64,000 nt of DNA from Polyangiaceae bacterium (GTDB lineage Bacteria > Myxococcota_A > Polyangia > Polyangiales > Polyangiaceae), in NCBI GenBank assembly GCA_947475525.1, contig CANJMI010000010.1, positions 1-64,000 on the forward strand, in the 5' to 3' direction. This document shows, in pieces, positions 55,839 through 64,000 of this stretch. Each line of letters starts with the position of its first letter. Position 1 is the first letter of the stretch. A model generated the notes under the pieces. The model saw nothing but the letters and a program-made list of their open reading frames with translations. It searched no databases and was not told the origin of the DNA. Position numbers and translations under genes: made by a program.

Positions 55839-56714
55839 TCACTCGACCACAATTTCCTTCCGGAAGTAGACCACCGAATCCGTGAGGAACCCCTGGGACC
55901 AGATCCACATCGCCTTCGAATCATCAGGGAAGTTCTTGGCAGCGAAGGTCTTGGGATCACGGTTCCACCATATGGTGTTGAAAATCCCCGCGTGGGTCAC
56001 GGGAGGGACTGGATTCAACAAGGATCCTCCGAGGGTCTCCCACCCGGCCACAAATTCGGTGCTGGAATCCCAATCGAACCCGGTGGTGATCCTCTCAGAG
56101 CCGACCGCGAGATCCAGAATAATGGCACCCGGATGGGTACCATTGGCTCCATTCTTGCCCATGACGGCCAACACATGTGCCCCGGCGGTCAACTCAAAGG
56201 TCACCTTCGTGGCCACGAACCAGTTCGAATTGGTCGCCAAAACCTTCCCATCCAGGTAGGCCGTGCAAGCATCATCTCCCGACACGTAAAGCACAGCCGA
56301 AACGGTACACTTCTCGGCAGAACAAAACTGACCCTCCTTACAAGGGCGATTGCAAAATCCACAGTTGAAGGCATCCACTTTCGTGTCAGAACAGGTGTCT
56401 CCACACAGTGTCAGACCAGGGCCGCAGGTCACCGGGGAAGGATTACCACCCGTCCCCTGAGGATCATTGGCCGCACCCCCACCGACTCCACCGGTACCCT
56501 GAGGATCATTGGCCTCACCCCCTCCGGCTCCACCGGTCCCACCGGTCCCACCGACCCCGGGGGGATGGGCCATAGGCTTACCCACAACCAAGAATCCAGG
56601 AACGAGAGGAGAAGGCACCTCAAGGTCCCCAGAACCACTCGAGTCGAACCTCGTACCAACGGCGCAACCTCCGAGCAGGAAAGCCGTCAACGAGATGAGT
56701 GATGTGCTTTTCAT
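55839..56714 (-). CDS. Glycine-rich lipoprotein with a Cys-rich segment, unknown function
   Basis: The leader KSTSLISLTAFLLGGC is a lipobox. After a region rich in Gly/Asn/Pro (GGTGGTGGAGGG), a Cys cluster follows (CGPGLTLCGDTCSD, NCGFCNRPCKEGQFCSAEKC) of the type common in myxobacterial surface lipoproteins. The C-terminal ~150 residues are beta-rich (sugar-binding or PA14-like look: VSGDDACTAYLDGKVL). Codon usage is visibly less GC-biased than neighbours. The function is unknown. Confidence 0.75.
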   Translation of the reverse strand: MKSTSLISLTAFLLGGCAVGTRFDSSGSGDLEVPSPLVPGFLVVGKPMAHPPGVGGTGGTGGAGGGEANDPQGTGGVGGGAANDPQGTGGNPSPVTCGPGLTLCGDTCSDTKVDAFNCGFCNRPCKEGQFCSAEKCTVSAVLYVSGDDACTAYLDGKVLATNSNWFVATKVTFELTAGAHVLAVMGKNGANGTHPGAIILDLAVGSERITTGFDWDSSTEFVAGWETLGGSLLNPVPPVTHAGIFNTIWWNRDPKTFAAKNFPDDSKAMWIWSQGFLTDSVVYFRKEIVVE

Positions 56715-56863
56715 GGTTTTATACTGCTTTCAGGCAGAAGTTCGCACCCGTTGCGCGGTCCGAATCTATCGGTCTGCCTGCGATAGGTGCGGGGAAAGCC
56801 GCGAGCATTCAGGCTCCGCTGGTTTAGCAGTGCGGATCCATCAAGCGGCCCGTGACGCTTGAC

Positions 56864-56892
56864 AAAAAACAAGCAACACCGCTCTTCGCTTG
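56864..56892 (-). terminator. Possible terminator after fumarase
   Basis: On the minus strand a 5-bp stem (CAAGC/GCTTG) with 13-nt loop is followed by TTTTTT, 65 bp after the fumarase stop. The stem is short, so this is tentative. Confidence 0.35.
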
Positions 56893-56957
56893 CCTCCGGT
56901 CGGAATGTTACCGAGCGCGGGATCGACGGCAATGACGGCCGTCATGCAACGATCGCG

Positions 56958-58598
56958 TCAGGAAACGACCTTGAGCTTTCCGCCGCCGGACATGCCCGCA
57001 AAAAAATCGTTGCCCTTGTCGTCGACCACGATGAACGCGGGAAAATCGACGACCTCGATCTTCCAAACCGCCTCCATGCCGAGCTCGGGGTATTCGAGCA
57101 CCTCGACCTTGGTGATGCAGTCCTTCGCGAGCCGGGCCGCCGGGCCGCCGATCGAGCCGAGGTAGAAGCCACCGTGTTTCTGGCAGGCCTCGGTGACGAC
57201 CCCCGAGCGGTTGCCCTTCGCGAGCATCACCATGCTGCCGCCCTTCGACTGAAACGCATCCACGTAGCTGTCCATGCGCCCGGCCGTCGTCGGCCCAAAC
57301 GAACCCGAGGCGTAGCCGACTGGGGTCTTCGCGGGTCCCGCGTAGTAGACCATGTACTCCTTCAGGTACTCGGGCATCGCCCCACCGGCATCGAGCAGCT
57401 CCTTTATCTTCGCGTGCGCGAGGTCCCGCGCGACGATCATGGGCCCCGAGAGCGAGAGCCGCGTTTTGACTGGGTATTGGCTCAAGGTCGCGCGGATCTC
57501 GCTCATCGGCCGACGCAGATCGATGGAGACGACCTCGCCGCCGAGTCCTTCGTCGGAGATGTCGGGCAGGTAGCGCGCAGGATCGGTCTCGAGCTGCTCG
57601 AGAAACACGCCCTCGCGGGTGATCTTGCCGAGCGCCTGCCTATCCGCGGAACACGAAACGGCGAGCGCGACCGGACACGACGCCCCGTGGCGCGGCAGGC
57701 GAATGACGCGAACGTCGTGGCAAAAGTATTTGCCGCCGAATTGCGCACCGATGCCGGTCTTGCGCGAAAGCTCGAGAATTTGCTGCTCGAGCGCAACATC
57801 TCGAAAGCCGCGACCGAGCGCATTGCCGTCGGTCGGCAGCGTATCGAGGTAGCGCGCCGACGCGAGCTTCGCGGTCTTCAGGGTGTACTCCGCCGACGTA
57901 CCTCCGACGACGAGTGCCAGATGATACGGCGGACACGCGGCGGTGCCGAGCGCACGCAGCTTCGCTTCGACGAAGGCGAGTAGGCTCTCCGGGTTCAAGA
58001 GCGCCTTCGTCTCTTGGAAGAGGTAGCTCTTGTTCGCAGAGCCGCCGCCTTTCGCCATGAAGAGAAATTTGTAAGCGTCACCGTCGGTCGCAAAGAGCTC
58101 GATCTGCGCGGGCAGGTTGTTGCCGGTGTTCTTCTCGCGGTACATGTCGAGGGGCGCCATCTGCGAGTAGCGCAAGTTCGTCGTCAGGTAGGTGTCGTAG
58201 ACGCCGCGCGCGATCGCCACTTCGTCACCGCCGCCGGTAAAAACGTACTGGCCCTTCTTGCCGATGACGATCGCGGTGCCCGTGTCCTGGCACGAAGGCA
58301 GCACGTAGCCCGAAGCGATGTTCGCGTTGCGGAGGAGCTCTAAGGCGACGAACTTGTCATTCGACGAAGCCTCGGGGTCATCGAAAATGGCGCGCAATTG
58401 CGACAAGTGGCTTGGCCGGAGCAGGTGCGCAATGTCCCGCATGGCCTCCGCCGTGAGCAGCGTCAAAGCCTCGGGCTCGACCTTCAAGAACGTGCGGCCG
58501 CCGGCTTCGAAGGTCGAGACGTGCTCGCTCGTCACGAGGCGATAGGGAGTCTCATCTTTGCCAAGGGGCAGCATCTCCTGGAACGCGAAATCGCTCAT
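56958..58598 (-). CDS. Fumarate hydratase, class I (4Fe-4S)
   Basis: The 546-residue protein has the class I fumarase layout: [39 protein letters not shown] and [12 protein letters not shown] (cluster cysteines), then [17 protein letters not shown], and [23 protein letters not shown] in the C-terminal domain. It converts fumarate to malate and is oxygen-labile. The ATG at 58598 follows a longer frame without family similarity. A separate fumC is not seen in the window. Confidence 0.95.
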   Translation of the reverse strand: MSDFAFQEMLPLGKDETPYRLVTSEHVSTFEAGGRTFLKVEPEALTLLTAEAMRDIAHLLRPSHLSQLRAIFDDPEASSNDKFVALELLRNANIASGYVLPSCQDTGTAIVIGKKGQYVFTGGGDEVAIARGVYDTYLTTNLRYSQMAPLDMYREKNTGNNLPAQIELFATDGDAYKFLFMAKGGGSANKSYLFQETKALLNPESLLAFVEAKLRALGTAACPPYHLALVVGGTSAEYTLKTAKLASARYLDTLPTDGNALGRGFRDVALEQQILELSRKTGIGAQFGGKYFCHDVRVIRLPRHGASCPVALAVSCSADRQALGKITREGVFLEQLETDPARYLPDISDEGLGGEVVSIDLRRPMSEIRATLSQYPVKTRLSLSGPMIVARDLAHAKIKELLDAGGAMPEYLKEYMVYYAGPAKTPVGYASGSFGPTTAGRMDSYVDAFQSKGGSMVMLAKGNRSGVVTEACQKHGGFYLGSIGGPAARLAKDCITKVEVLEYPELGMEAVWKIEVVDFPAFIVVDDKGNDFFAGMSGGGKLKVVS

Positions 58599-58686
58599 AG
58601 CGGCGGCACTAGACCACGTCTCGCGCGACATCACGAGAGGCGCGCGTGGGCACCCGTGGTACGGAAAGGTCCGCCAAGATACCGAG

Positions 58687-60252
58687 ATGCCTTCCAAGTA
58701 CTACGACGTCGTCGTCATCGGGCGTTCGCTCGGCGCGCTCACCGCCGCCGCGCTCCTTGCTCGGAGAGACTTCACCGTGCTGGTCGTAGGACAAGGCCGC
58801 GCGGGCTCGAACTACACCGTGGCCGGTCGGACGTTGCGACGGCGCGCGTTCACGATGCTCGCCGCGAGCTCACCCGTGTGGTCGCGCATCATGCGAGAAC
58901 TCGCCCACACACAGACGTGGCGGAGGCAAGCCACACCGATCGATCCGATGCTGCAGATCATCGGCCCGGCCTCACCCGCTTCCGGACGGCAAGGCGCGCG
59001 CTCGATTCGGCTCGACGTGCCGCCGGACGGAGTGCGTTTCGCGCGTGAAGTCGAACGCGAGCTCCCCGAAGTGCGTCGCCTCGTCGCCGCGCTCTATGAC
59101 GATCTCGCCCGCGTCGCGGCAGCAGCGGACGAGTGCTTCGAACGCGAAGCGATCTGGCCACCCGGCAGGTTCTTCGAGCGCCGCGAGACACAAAGGCTCG
59201 CCGCGAAGCTCCCTTACGCACGCGCGGAACCGCACGCGGACTTGCTCGGCGAATTTCCGCGCAACCACATTTATCGGCAAATCGTTGCCGAATCCGTACG
59301 GTTCGCGACCGACATCGCCTCGACGCCGTGCGCGTTCGCGACGGCTCGCCTTCATGGCTCGTGGACCCGCGGCGTGTTCGCGCTCGACGGCGGAGAGCAA
59401 GCCCTCGAAGACCTCTTGCTCGAGCGCATTCGCGCAAACGGTGGACACGTCGCCTTGGGCGACCGCGCCGTCGGCCTTACCGTGCGGCGGGGGGCGCTCG
59501 CAGGAGTGACTCTCGACGGTCACGTGGACGAGGTCGGTGCGGGCTGCGTGGTCACCGATTTACCGGGAGAATCGGTCGCGAACTTGAGCGGGGGCGAAGG
59601 CATCACCAAGCGCGCCCAGCGCGAATGGCCCCGCATCACGCCGGCGTCCGGGCGCTTCGTCGTCTCGATGGTGGCGAAGCGAGAGGGCGTGCCCACACCC
59701 CTCGGACACGAGTCCTTGCTGTTCGGCCACCCGAGCGCCCACGGCGTCGCGAGCCGCGCGGTCCATTTGCAGCGCGCGGGAACCGCCGGGCCAGGTGAGG
59801 AATTGCTGGTCGCCGAAGTGCTGCTCGCCGAACGTGACCTGAACAGCCTCGAGCAAGCCCGGGCCCAAATCGTCGACCGGGTTTGCCGCGAGCTACCGTT
59901 TTTCGCAGCGCACCTCGTGGTCGTCGATTCGGTCCACGACGGTCTGCCGGTTTGGCATTACGAACAGGGCGTCCGACGCAACGTCGAGAGGGTAGACGCT
60001 CAAGTGGGCCCGCGCGTCGAACCGATGGAACGCCAGATTGAAGTCGACCCGGTGGGATTTCTCGGGCTCGCAGGCGAACCGGTGCGCGGTCCGCTCGAGG
60101 GCACCCTCCTGTGCGGAGCGAGCGTCCTCCCAGCGCTCGGTCAAGAAGGTCGCTTGCTTGCGGCCTCGAGCGCTGCCCGCCTCGTCACGAAGACCGATGG
60201 GCGAAAGACTCGGATGCGTCGCGAGATGTGGACGAAACTGGAAATCGAGTAG
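58687..60252 (+). CDS. FAD-dependent amine oxidase/phytoene-desaturase-like protein
   Basis: From the ATG at 58687 the 521-residue protein starts [24 protein letters not shown], a Rossmann FAD site with the third Gly replaced, and ends with [31 protein letters not shown]. The middle fits carotenoid-type desaturases ([32 protein letters not shown]). The substrate is unknown; no carotenoid genes are nearby. It is divergent from fumarase. Confidence 0.75.
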   Translation: MPSKYYDVVVIGRSLGALTAAALLARRDFTVLVVGQGRAGSNYTVAGRTLRRRAFTMLAASSPVWSRIMRELAHTQTWRRQATPIDPMLQIIGPASPASGRQGARSIRLDVPPDGVRFAREVERELPEVRRLVAALYDDLARVAAAADECFEREAIWPPGRFFERRETQRLAAKLPYARAEPHADLLGEFPRNHIYRQIVAESVRFATDIASTPCAFATARLHGSWTRGVFALDGGEQALEDLLLERIRANGGHVALGDRAVGLTVRRGALAGVTLDGHVDEVGAGCVVTDLPGESVANLSGGEGITKRAQREWPRITPASGRFVVSMVAKREGVPTPLGHESLLFGHPSAHGVASRAVHLQRAGTAGPGEELLVAEVLLAERDLNSLEQARAQIVDRVCRELPFFAAHLVVVDSVHDGLPVWHYEQGVRRNVERVDAQVGPRVEPMERQIEVDPVGFLGLAGEPVRGPLEGTLLCGASVLPALGQEGRLLAASSAARLVTKTDGRKTRMRREMWTKLEIE

Positions 60253-60319
60253 CGAGCCCCCGCCTCGCCTTCGACTCGCGCGTTGCCTCCTCGGTGAATC
60301 CGCGATTAACTCACCGCCT

Positions 60320-61474
60320 ATGTTTTCGCGCGACCGGCTCGTCTTCGCCACAGCAGCGCTCGCGGGTGTGCTCATCGCCCCCACCGGGCTTGCCGCTCCA
60401 CCCGGTCCAGACGTCGTGCCCGTCGCCGTGCTCGCCGTCAAAAGCGACGAAGCCCTCGACCAAGCCGAAGCGTTCACGGCCGCACTGCGCACCGTCGTGA
60501 CGGGCTCAAGAGGCTGGTCACTCGGTGAAGCGAACCAGTCGCTCGAGTTCCTCGCGCTGAAGATGAAGTGCATCGAGCCTATCGACGCCGCGTGCGAGAC
60601 GCGCATCGCCGACGTGATCAAGGCGGACCGGTTCGTATGGTCTTCGATCGAGTTCGACGCGTCGAAAACGGGCGTGGTCGGCACGCTGAATTTCTTCGTG
60701 CGTGGCAAAGGCACGAGCACGACCGAAGTGCGCTTTTCGTCGAGCAGCACGGATGCGTCACGCCTTCAAGACACGGCAGTCGCGTTGTTCGAAAAGGTGA
60801 GCGGAGGCGCGCCACAAGGCGGCATCAAGGTCTCGACCGGGGGCATCGCGGGACAGCTCTACGTCGACGATAAACCGCTCGGTGCGATAGCCGCCGCGGG
60901 TGCCGTCTACCAATTGCCGGTAGGCGTCCACACCGTGACCATCAAAGCGCCAGGCTACGCGGACGCGACCTCGCAGATCCACGTTGAGCCGCTCGGAACA
61001 GTCGACGCCGTGTTCGTGATGACGGCCGAGGAGAAGCGGTCCCCCATCGACGGCCGAATGCTCGGTGGCTTCGCTGCGCTGGGTGCGGGCCTTGCTCTGA
61101 GCGGCTTGGGGGTCTGGGCTGCGGTGGACGTCAACGGGGTCCGCGGCGATCAGGGCTACCAAGCCTACCGCGATCAGTTCACTGCGCTCGATAACGTCTG
61201 CGAGGCCGCGCACTCGAATCAGGCGCCTCACCTCGTCAATCCCGCGGCGAGTGACGCCGCGACGGTTGCCGGACTGTGCGACCAAGCGTCCCGTGGGGAG
61301 ATGATTCAGGCGATAGCCTTCCCCGTCGCCGCAATCGCCGCAGGCATCGGCGGGTACCTTCTTGGAACGAGCAGCCTCGCGAAGGGAAGCGACGCGACGG
61401 TGCCGAGCGCATGGACGGTCGTGCCGCAAGTTGGCGTGGCCGTGCAGTCGCTCAGCATCCGCTACGCTTTTTGA
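60320..61474 (+). CDS. Exported PEGA-domain protein
   Basis: The 384-residue protein has a signal peptide (RLVFATAALAGVLIAPTGLA) and an N-terminal region of about 160 residues. A PEGA domain follows (GQLYVDDKPLGAIAAAGAVYQLPVGVHTVTIKAPGYADATSQIHV). Two hydrophobic segments close it (LGGFAALGAGLALSGLGVWAAV and IAFPVAAIAAGIGGYLLG). Such proteins are frequent in Myxococcota and may bind the envelope. It precedes rsmD by 3 bp. Confidence 0.82.
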   Translation: MFSRDRLVFATAALAGVLIAPTGLAAPPGPDVVPVAVLAVKSDEALDQAEAFTAALRTVVTGSRGWSLGEANQSLEFLALKMKCIEPIDAACETRIADVIKADRFVWSSIEFDASKTGVVGTLNFFVRGKGTSTTEVRFSSSSTDASRLQDTAVALFEKVSGGAPQGGIKVSTGGIAGQLYVDDKPLGAIAAAGAVYQLPVGVHTVTIKAPGYADATSQIHVEPLGTVDAVFVMTAEEKRSPIDGRMLGGFAALGAGLALSGLGVWAAVDVNGVRGDQGYQAYRDQFTALDNVCEAAHSNQAPHLVNPAASDAATVAGLCDQASRGEMIQAIAFPVAAIAAGIGGYLLGTSSLAKGSDATVPSAWTVVPQVGVAVQSLSIRYAF

Positions 61475-61477
61475 ACC

Positions 61478-62029
61478 GTGCGCGTCATCTCAGGTGAATT
61501 CCGCGGCCGGAAGCTCGCAACCCCGCGTGGCGACGAGACGCGTCCGACGGCCGACCGCGTGAAGGAGGCGATGTTCTCGATGCTCGGACCGCTCGAAGGT
61601 ACGCGCGTCTTGGACCTCTTCGCCGGCTCCGGCGCACTCGGCATCGAGGCCCTCTCGCGCGGAGCGTCGCATGCCGTGTTCGTCGAGCAGAGTCGCCCGG
61701 CGCTTGGGGCCCTCGGCGAGAACCTAAAACTGCTCGGACTCGAGAGCCGCACCTCCATCCTTGGGGTCGCGGTCGCGCGCAGCACCGCCCGCGTTCTCGC
61801 GCTCGGCCCATTCGATGTCGCGCTCGTCGATCCCCCCTACGCCGAAGTCGCGGACGGTTCGGTACCGGCGCTTCTCGGCACGCTTATCGAGCGCGGAGCA
61901 CTACCCCCCGGGGCCATCTTGCTCCTCGAGCACGCCACGCGCGACCCCGTCCCCGTCATCCCCGGAACCGAGCCCGATCGCAGCCGGAAATACGGCACGA
62001 CCACAGTCTCGATCTACATCGTGGCGTAG
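61478..62029 (+). CDS. rsmD: 16S rRNA (guanine966-N2)-methyltransferase RsmD
   Basis: GTG start. The 183-residue protein has RVISGEFRGRKLATP, TRPTADRVKEAMFSML, VLDLFAGSGALGIEALSRGA and DVALVDPPYAE, the RsmD signature including the NPPY-class motif DPPY. It methylates G966 in the small subunit rRNA. It is directly downstream of a PEGA gene. Confidence 0.95.
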   Translation: MRVISGEFRGRKLATPRGDETRPTADRVKEAMFSMLGPLEGTRVLDLFAGSGALGIEALSRGASHAVFVEQSRPALGALGENLKLLGLESRTSILGVAVARSTARVLALGPFDVALVDPPYAEVADGSVPALLGTLIERGALPPGAILLLEHATRDPVPVIPGTEPDRSRKYGTTTVSIYIVA

Positions 62030-62090
62030 CTCTCGATTCGCGGAAACCGCGACCAAAGCCGCCCCTTTCCGGTGTAGAACCGCGCTCGTC

Positions 62091-62816
62091 ATGGAAACGA
62101 GTGCCGAGCCGCGACCCGAGCCACTGTCGATCTTCGCAGCCTTCACGAGCAACACGACCACCGACCTCGCGCTCACGATGCCGATCTTTCTCGCGTACCA
62201 CCTCGGCGTGGTCACCCTGAACGTCCGCAACGCGGCAGATTTTTTCACGCAGAAGCTCGTCGCGATCGCCGAGCGCAACGTCATCGTCTACTGGGCTATT
62301 ACCCTCGCAATCGGCGTGGCCATCACACTTTTCGTGTCGCTCTTCGGAGAGCGCGAAGCCTTCGACAAGAAGCGTTTCATCCTCGTCGCGCTCGAGGGCG
62401 TGCTCTACGCGTTCTTGATGCGCAGCGCAGCGGCGTACGCGGTCGGCGCGTTGCCAATGTCAAACGCGGACGCGCTCGGGGGCGCATTTCCGAGCATCGT
62501 GATGTCACTCGGCGCGGGCTTTTACGAGGAGATCGCGTTCCGAGTCATCCTCTTTGGCGGGGGCTTGCTCGCCATGAGCCTCGTCTTCGGTGGCGTGAGC
62601 AAACTCGCCCTCGCGCTCGTTTGGGCGGCCATCTGCGCCGCTGTGTTCGCGGGCTGGCACTACGTAGGTCCCCTCGGAGATCCGTGGGACTTGCACTCGT
62701 TCGTGTTTCGCAGCGTCTGCGGCTTCGCTTTCACGGCGATCTTCGTCCTGCGCGGTTTCGCACCGGCCGTCTGGACCCACGCGCTCTACGACGTCTGGGT
62801 GCTCGTGTTGCACTGA
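62091..62816 (+). CDS. CPBP-family intramembrane metalloprotease
   Basis: The 241-residue membrane protein has about seven hydrophobic segments. The conserved motifs of the Abi/CPBP family are present: YEEIAFRVILF (EExxxR), GWHYVGPLG (His) and THALYDVW (His/Asp). The family cleaves or processes membrane or CAAX-like proteins; in bacteria some confer immunity to bacteriocins. The substrate is unknown. Confidence 0.88.
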   Translation: METSAEPRPEPLSIFAAFTSNTTTDLALTMPIFLAYHLGVVTLNVRNAADFFTQKLVAIAERNVIVYWAITLAIGVAITLFVSLFGEREAFDKKRFILVALEGVLYAFLMRSAAAYAVGALPMSNADALGGAFPSIVMSLGAGFYEEIAFRVILFGGGLLAMSLVFGGVSKLALALVWAAICAAVFAGWHYVGPLGDPWDLHSFVFRSVCGFAFTAIFVLRGFAPAVWTHALYDVWVLVLH

Positions 62817-62856
62817 CGATGCGTGTGCCTCGGTCCCCGTAAGCGCGAGCCCGCGA

Positions 62857-63810
62857 TCACGTCGGGCGGATGCGATACACGATGACGACAACCTCGATGA
62901 TCCACATCGCGAGGTTCAGCATGAAAGGCGTGTCGCGCAGCATCTCTTGGGTGGGAGACTCGGCCGTGGTGCGCGTCCGCGTGAGCTGAACGAAACGCAG
63001 CACGCCGATCAGCGGGTGGAGGCTCGTCAGCCAGAGCCAATTCTCGAGGCCGTCCGCGGAACGGAAGAACGCGCGGGTGTGCTCGTCATGCGCATACGCA
63101 ATGTACGTCACGACGCTCGCGAGCCCGGTCACCGCCATGGCCGCGAGCAACACCCCCGGCGAGTAGCGCTGGAGGGCCGCGCGCTGCTTGGTAGCATTGG
63201 CGCTACCGATTTCGTGCATGCGCTTGCCGAAGCCCAGGAACAACGCGAGCGCGGCGGTGCACGCGATCATGTAACCGCTAACGGGGGTCGAGGTGGCGTA
63301 CCCACCCGCGAGCACGCGGAAGACGAAGCCCGTCGCGATGCAGCCGACGTCGACGTACGCCACGTTCTTCAGCCGAAATGAATACGCGACGTTCAATAAA
63401 AAGTAGCTGAGGGCCACTGCCGCGAACGCCGGCGGTGCGAGTGCAGCCCCTGCCAATGCGAGCGCCAAGAGCCCAGCAACCATCGCCTTCGCGAGCGGGA
63501 CAGAGACGACACCCGACGCGATTGGGCGGCGACGCTTCACCGGATGCACACGGTCCGCATCGACGTCGACCAGGTCGTTTAGCGTGTAGACCGCCGACGC
63601 GAGCAAGCAAAACACCACAAGCGCGGAGATCCCGCCCTTGATCACCTGAGGATGGGTGAGTTGCTTTGCGAAAACGACCGGCGCGACGACGAAGAGGTTT
63701 TTCACCCACTGGTGCGGGCGCATCGTTCGCAGCATCCCAAGGAGACGCCGCGGCAGAGAAACGTGCGGCGGGCTCGGGGCCGTTGCGGCCATAGGATGGG
63801 GGTCGGTCAT
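62857..63810 (-). CDS. UbiA-family prenyltransferase, decaprenyl-phosphate phosphoribosyltransferase-like
   Basis: From the ATG at 63810 the 317-residue protein begins with a short hydrophilic tail, then LRTMRPHQWVKNLFVVAPVVFA. NDLVDVDADRVHPVKRRRPI holds the NDxxDxxxD motif. At least eight membrane segments follow. This set is typical of the DPPR-synthase (decaprenyl-phosphate phosphoribosyltransferase) branch of UbiA, used to make arabinose- or galactose-linked polyprenyl carriers. The actual substrate is inferred. Confidence 0.85.
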   Translation of the reverse strand: MTDPHPMAATAPSPPHVSLPRRLLGMLRTMRPHQWVKNLFVVAPVVFAKQLTHPQVIKGGISALVVFCLLASAVYTLNDLVDVDADRVHPVKRRRPIASGVVSVPLAKAMVAGLLALALAGAALAPPAFAAVALSYFLLNVAYSFRLKNVAYVDVGCIATGFVFRVLAGGYATSTPVSGYMIACTAALALFLGFGKRMHEIGSANATKQRAALQRYSPGVLLAAMAVTGLASVVTYIAYAHDEHTRAFFRSADGLENWLWLTSLHPLIGVLRFVQLTRTRTTAESPTQEMLRDTPFMLNLAMWIIEVVVIVYRIRPT

Positions 63811-63903
63811 CGTAGGCGGTCCCTCCGCGGGGTCTCGCACAAGCACGCGGATCCTCAAAGATAAATGTGAGTGAAAAGGAGCGACCTGCTAGCATTCCGA
63901 GCG

Positions 63904-64000
63904 ATGACGTCGGCCGCGACGATTGCGAGCGAAAGCGAAACCACCTTCGAGCAGTTGCGTTCGGCGCTCGAGGCGGTCCTGGAAGGCAAGCCGGGGGCGG
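63904..64000 (+). CDS. Probable MoxR-type AAA ATPase, first 32 codons only
   Basis: The ATG at 63904 begins SAATIASESETTFEQLRSALEAVLEGKPGA, which fits the N-terminal helix of MoxR proteins (F..L...L..VL.G). The Walker A motif lies beyond the window edge. The call is tentative. Confidence 0.5.
   Translation, partial: MTSAATIASESETTFEQLRSALEAVLEGKPGA

Overview
The window is GC-rich DNA from a delta-proteobacterial lineage, most likely Myxococcota (Polyangia-like). This is inferred from the gene mix: a Ser/Thr kinase with HQD/DLG motifs, PEGA, PilZ, FGE-sulfatase and thrombospondin-type-3 proteins, Gly-rich cell-surface lipoproteins, many lipoproteins of unknown function, and a mostly dispersed housekeeping gene order.

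Positions 314-13353 look like a complete 13-kb integrative element inserted in the 3' end of an initiator tRNA (tRNA-fMet, minus strand, 13344-13417). Both ends carry the same 12-bp sequence from the tRNA 3' end, and each end has a tRNA-type intrinsic terminator 14-15 bp beyond that core. One terminator is the displaced resident one (262-299); the other was carried in by the element (13291-13326) and lies inside the 3' end of the element's large serine recombinase gene. The cargo is a tightly coupled minus-strand operon hsdR, GIY-YIG/DUF4357 gene, hsdM, hsdS, then an unrecognised gene with a PD-(D/E)XK nuclease signature. Opposite it is a block of small plus-strand genes (HTH and zinc-ribbon types), two of which are preceded by a 56-57 bp triple palindrome with a parS-like centre, and the recombinase module. 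The GIY-YIG gene is interrupted by a one-base shift in a run of six G.

From 13.4 kb on the DNA is chromosomal: a polyferredoxin plus a Tat-exported DUF362 protein, a glycosyltransferase, a Gre factor, a Ser/Thr kinase and a three-gene envelope/lipoprotein operon (19961-22427). Next comes a lipoprotein cyclophilin and a minus-strand operon (28213-24100) joining a nicotinamidase-like hydrolase, a VWA protein, a TerY-P-like kinase and an NrtR-type Nudix repressor. That operon has a visible sigma70 promoter overlapped by two 17-bp operator-like repeats exactly 20 bp apart. After thiL and a VWA lipoprotein there is a minus-strand run sucC-sucD, a 233-residue protein, an orphan TssM and a 316-residue protein, then an FGE-like protein, murA, an outer-membrane thrombospondin-repeat protein ending in twelve PAAPAK repeats, folK, a VanY-like peptidase and lpdA.

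The last third holds an RNase H2-like protein, tRNA-Pro(UGG), tRNA-Arg(CCU), mltG, an orphan DUF433 protein, a repeat-rich PilZ protein, an L,D-transpeptidase, thiO, purM, purN, class I fumarase, a phytoene-desaturase-like oxidoreductase, a PEGA protein, rsmD, a CPBP protease, a UbiA-family prenyltransferase and the first codons of a probable MoxR ATPase. Function assignments rest on motifs and overall similarity recalled by eye; no database search was run.
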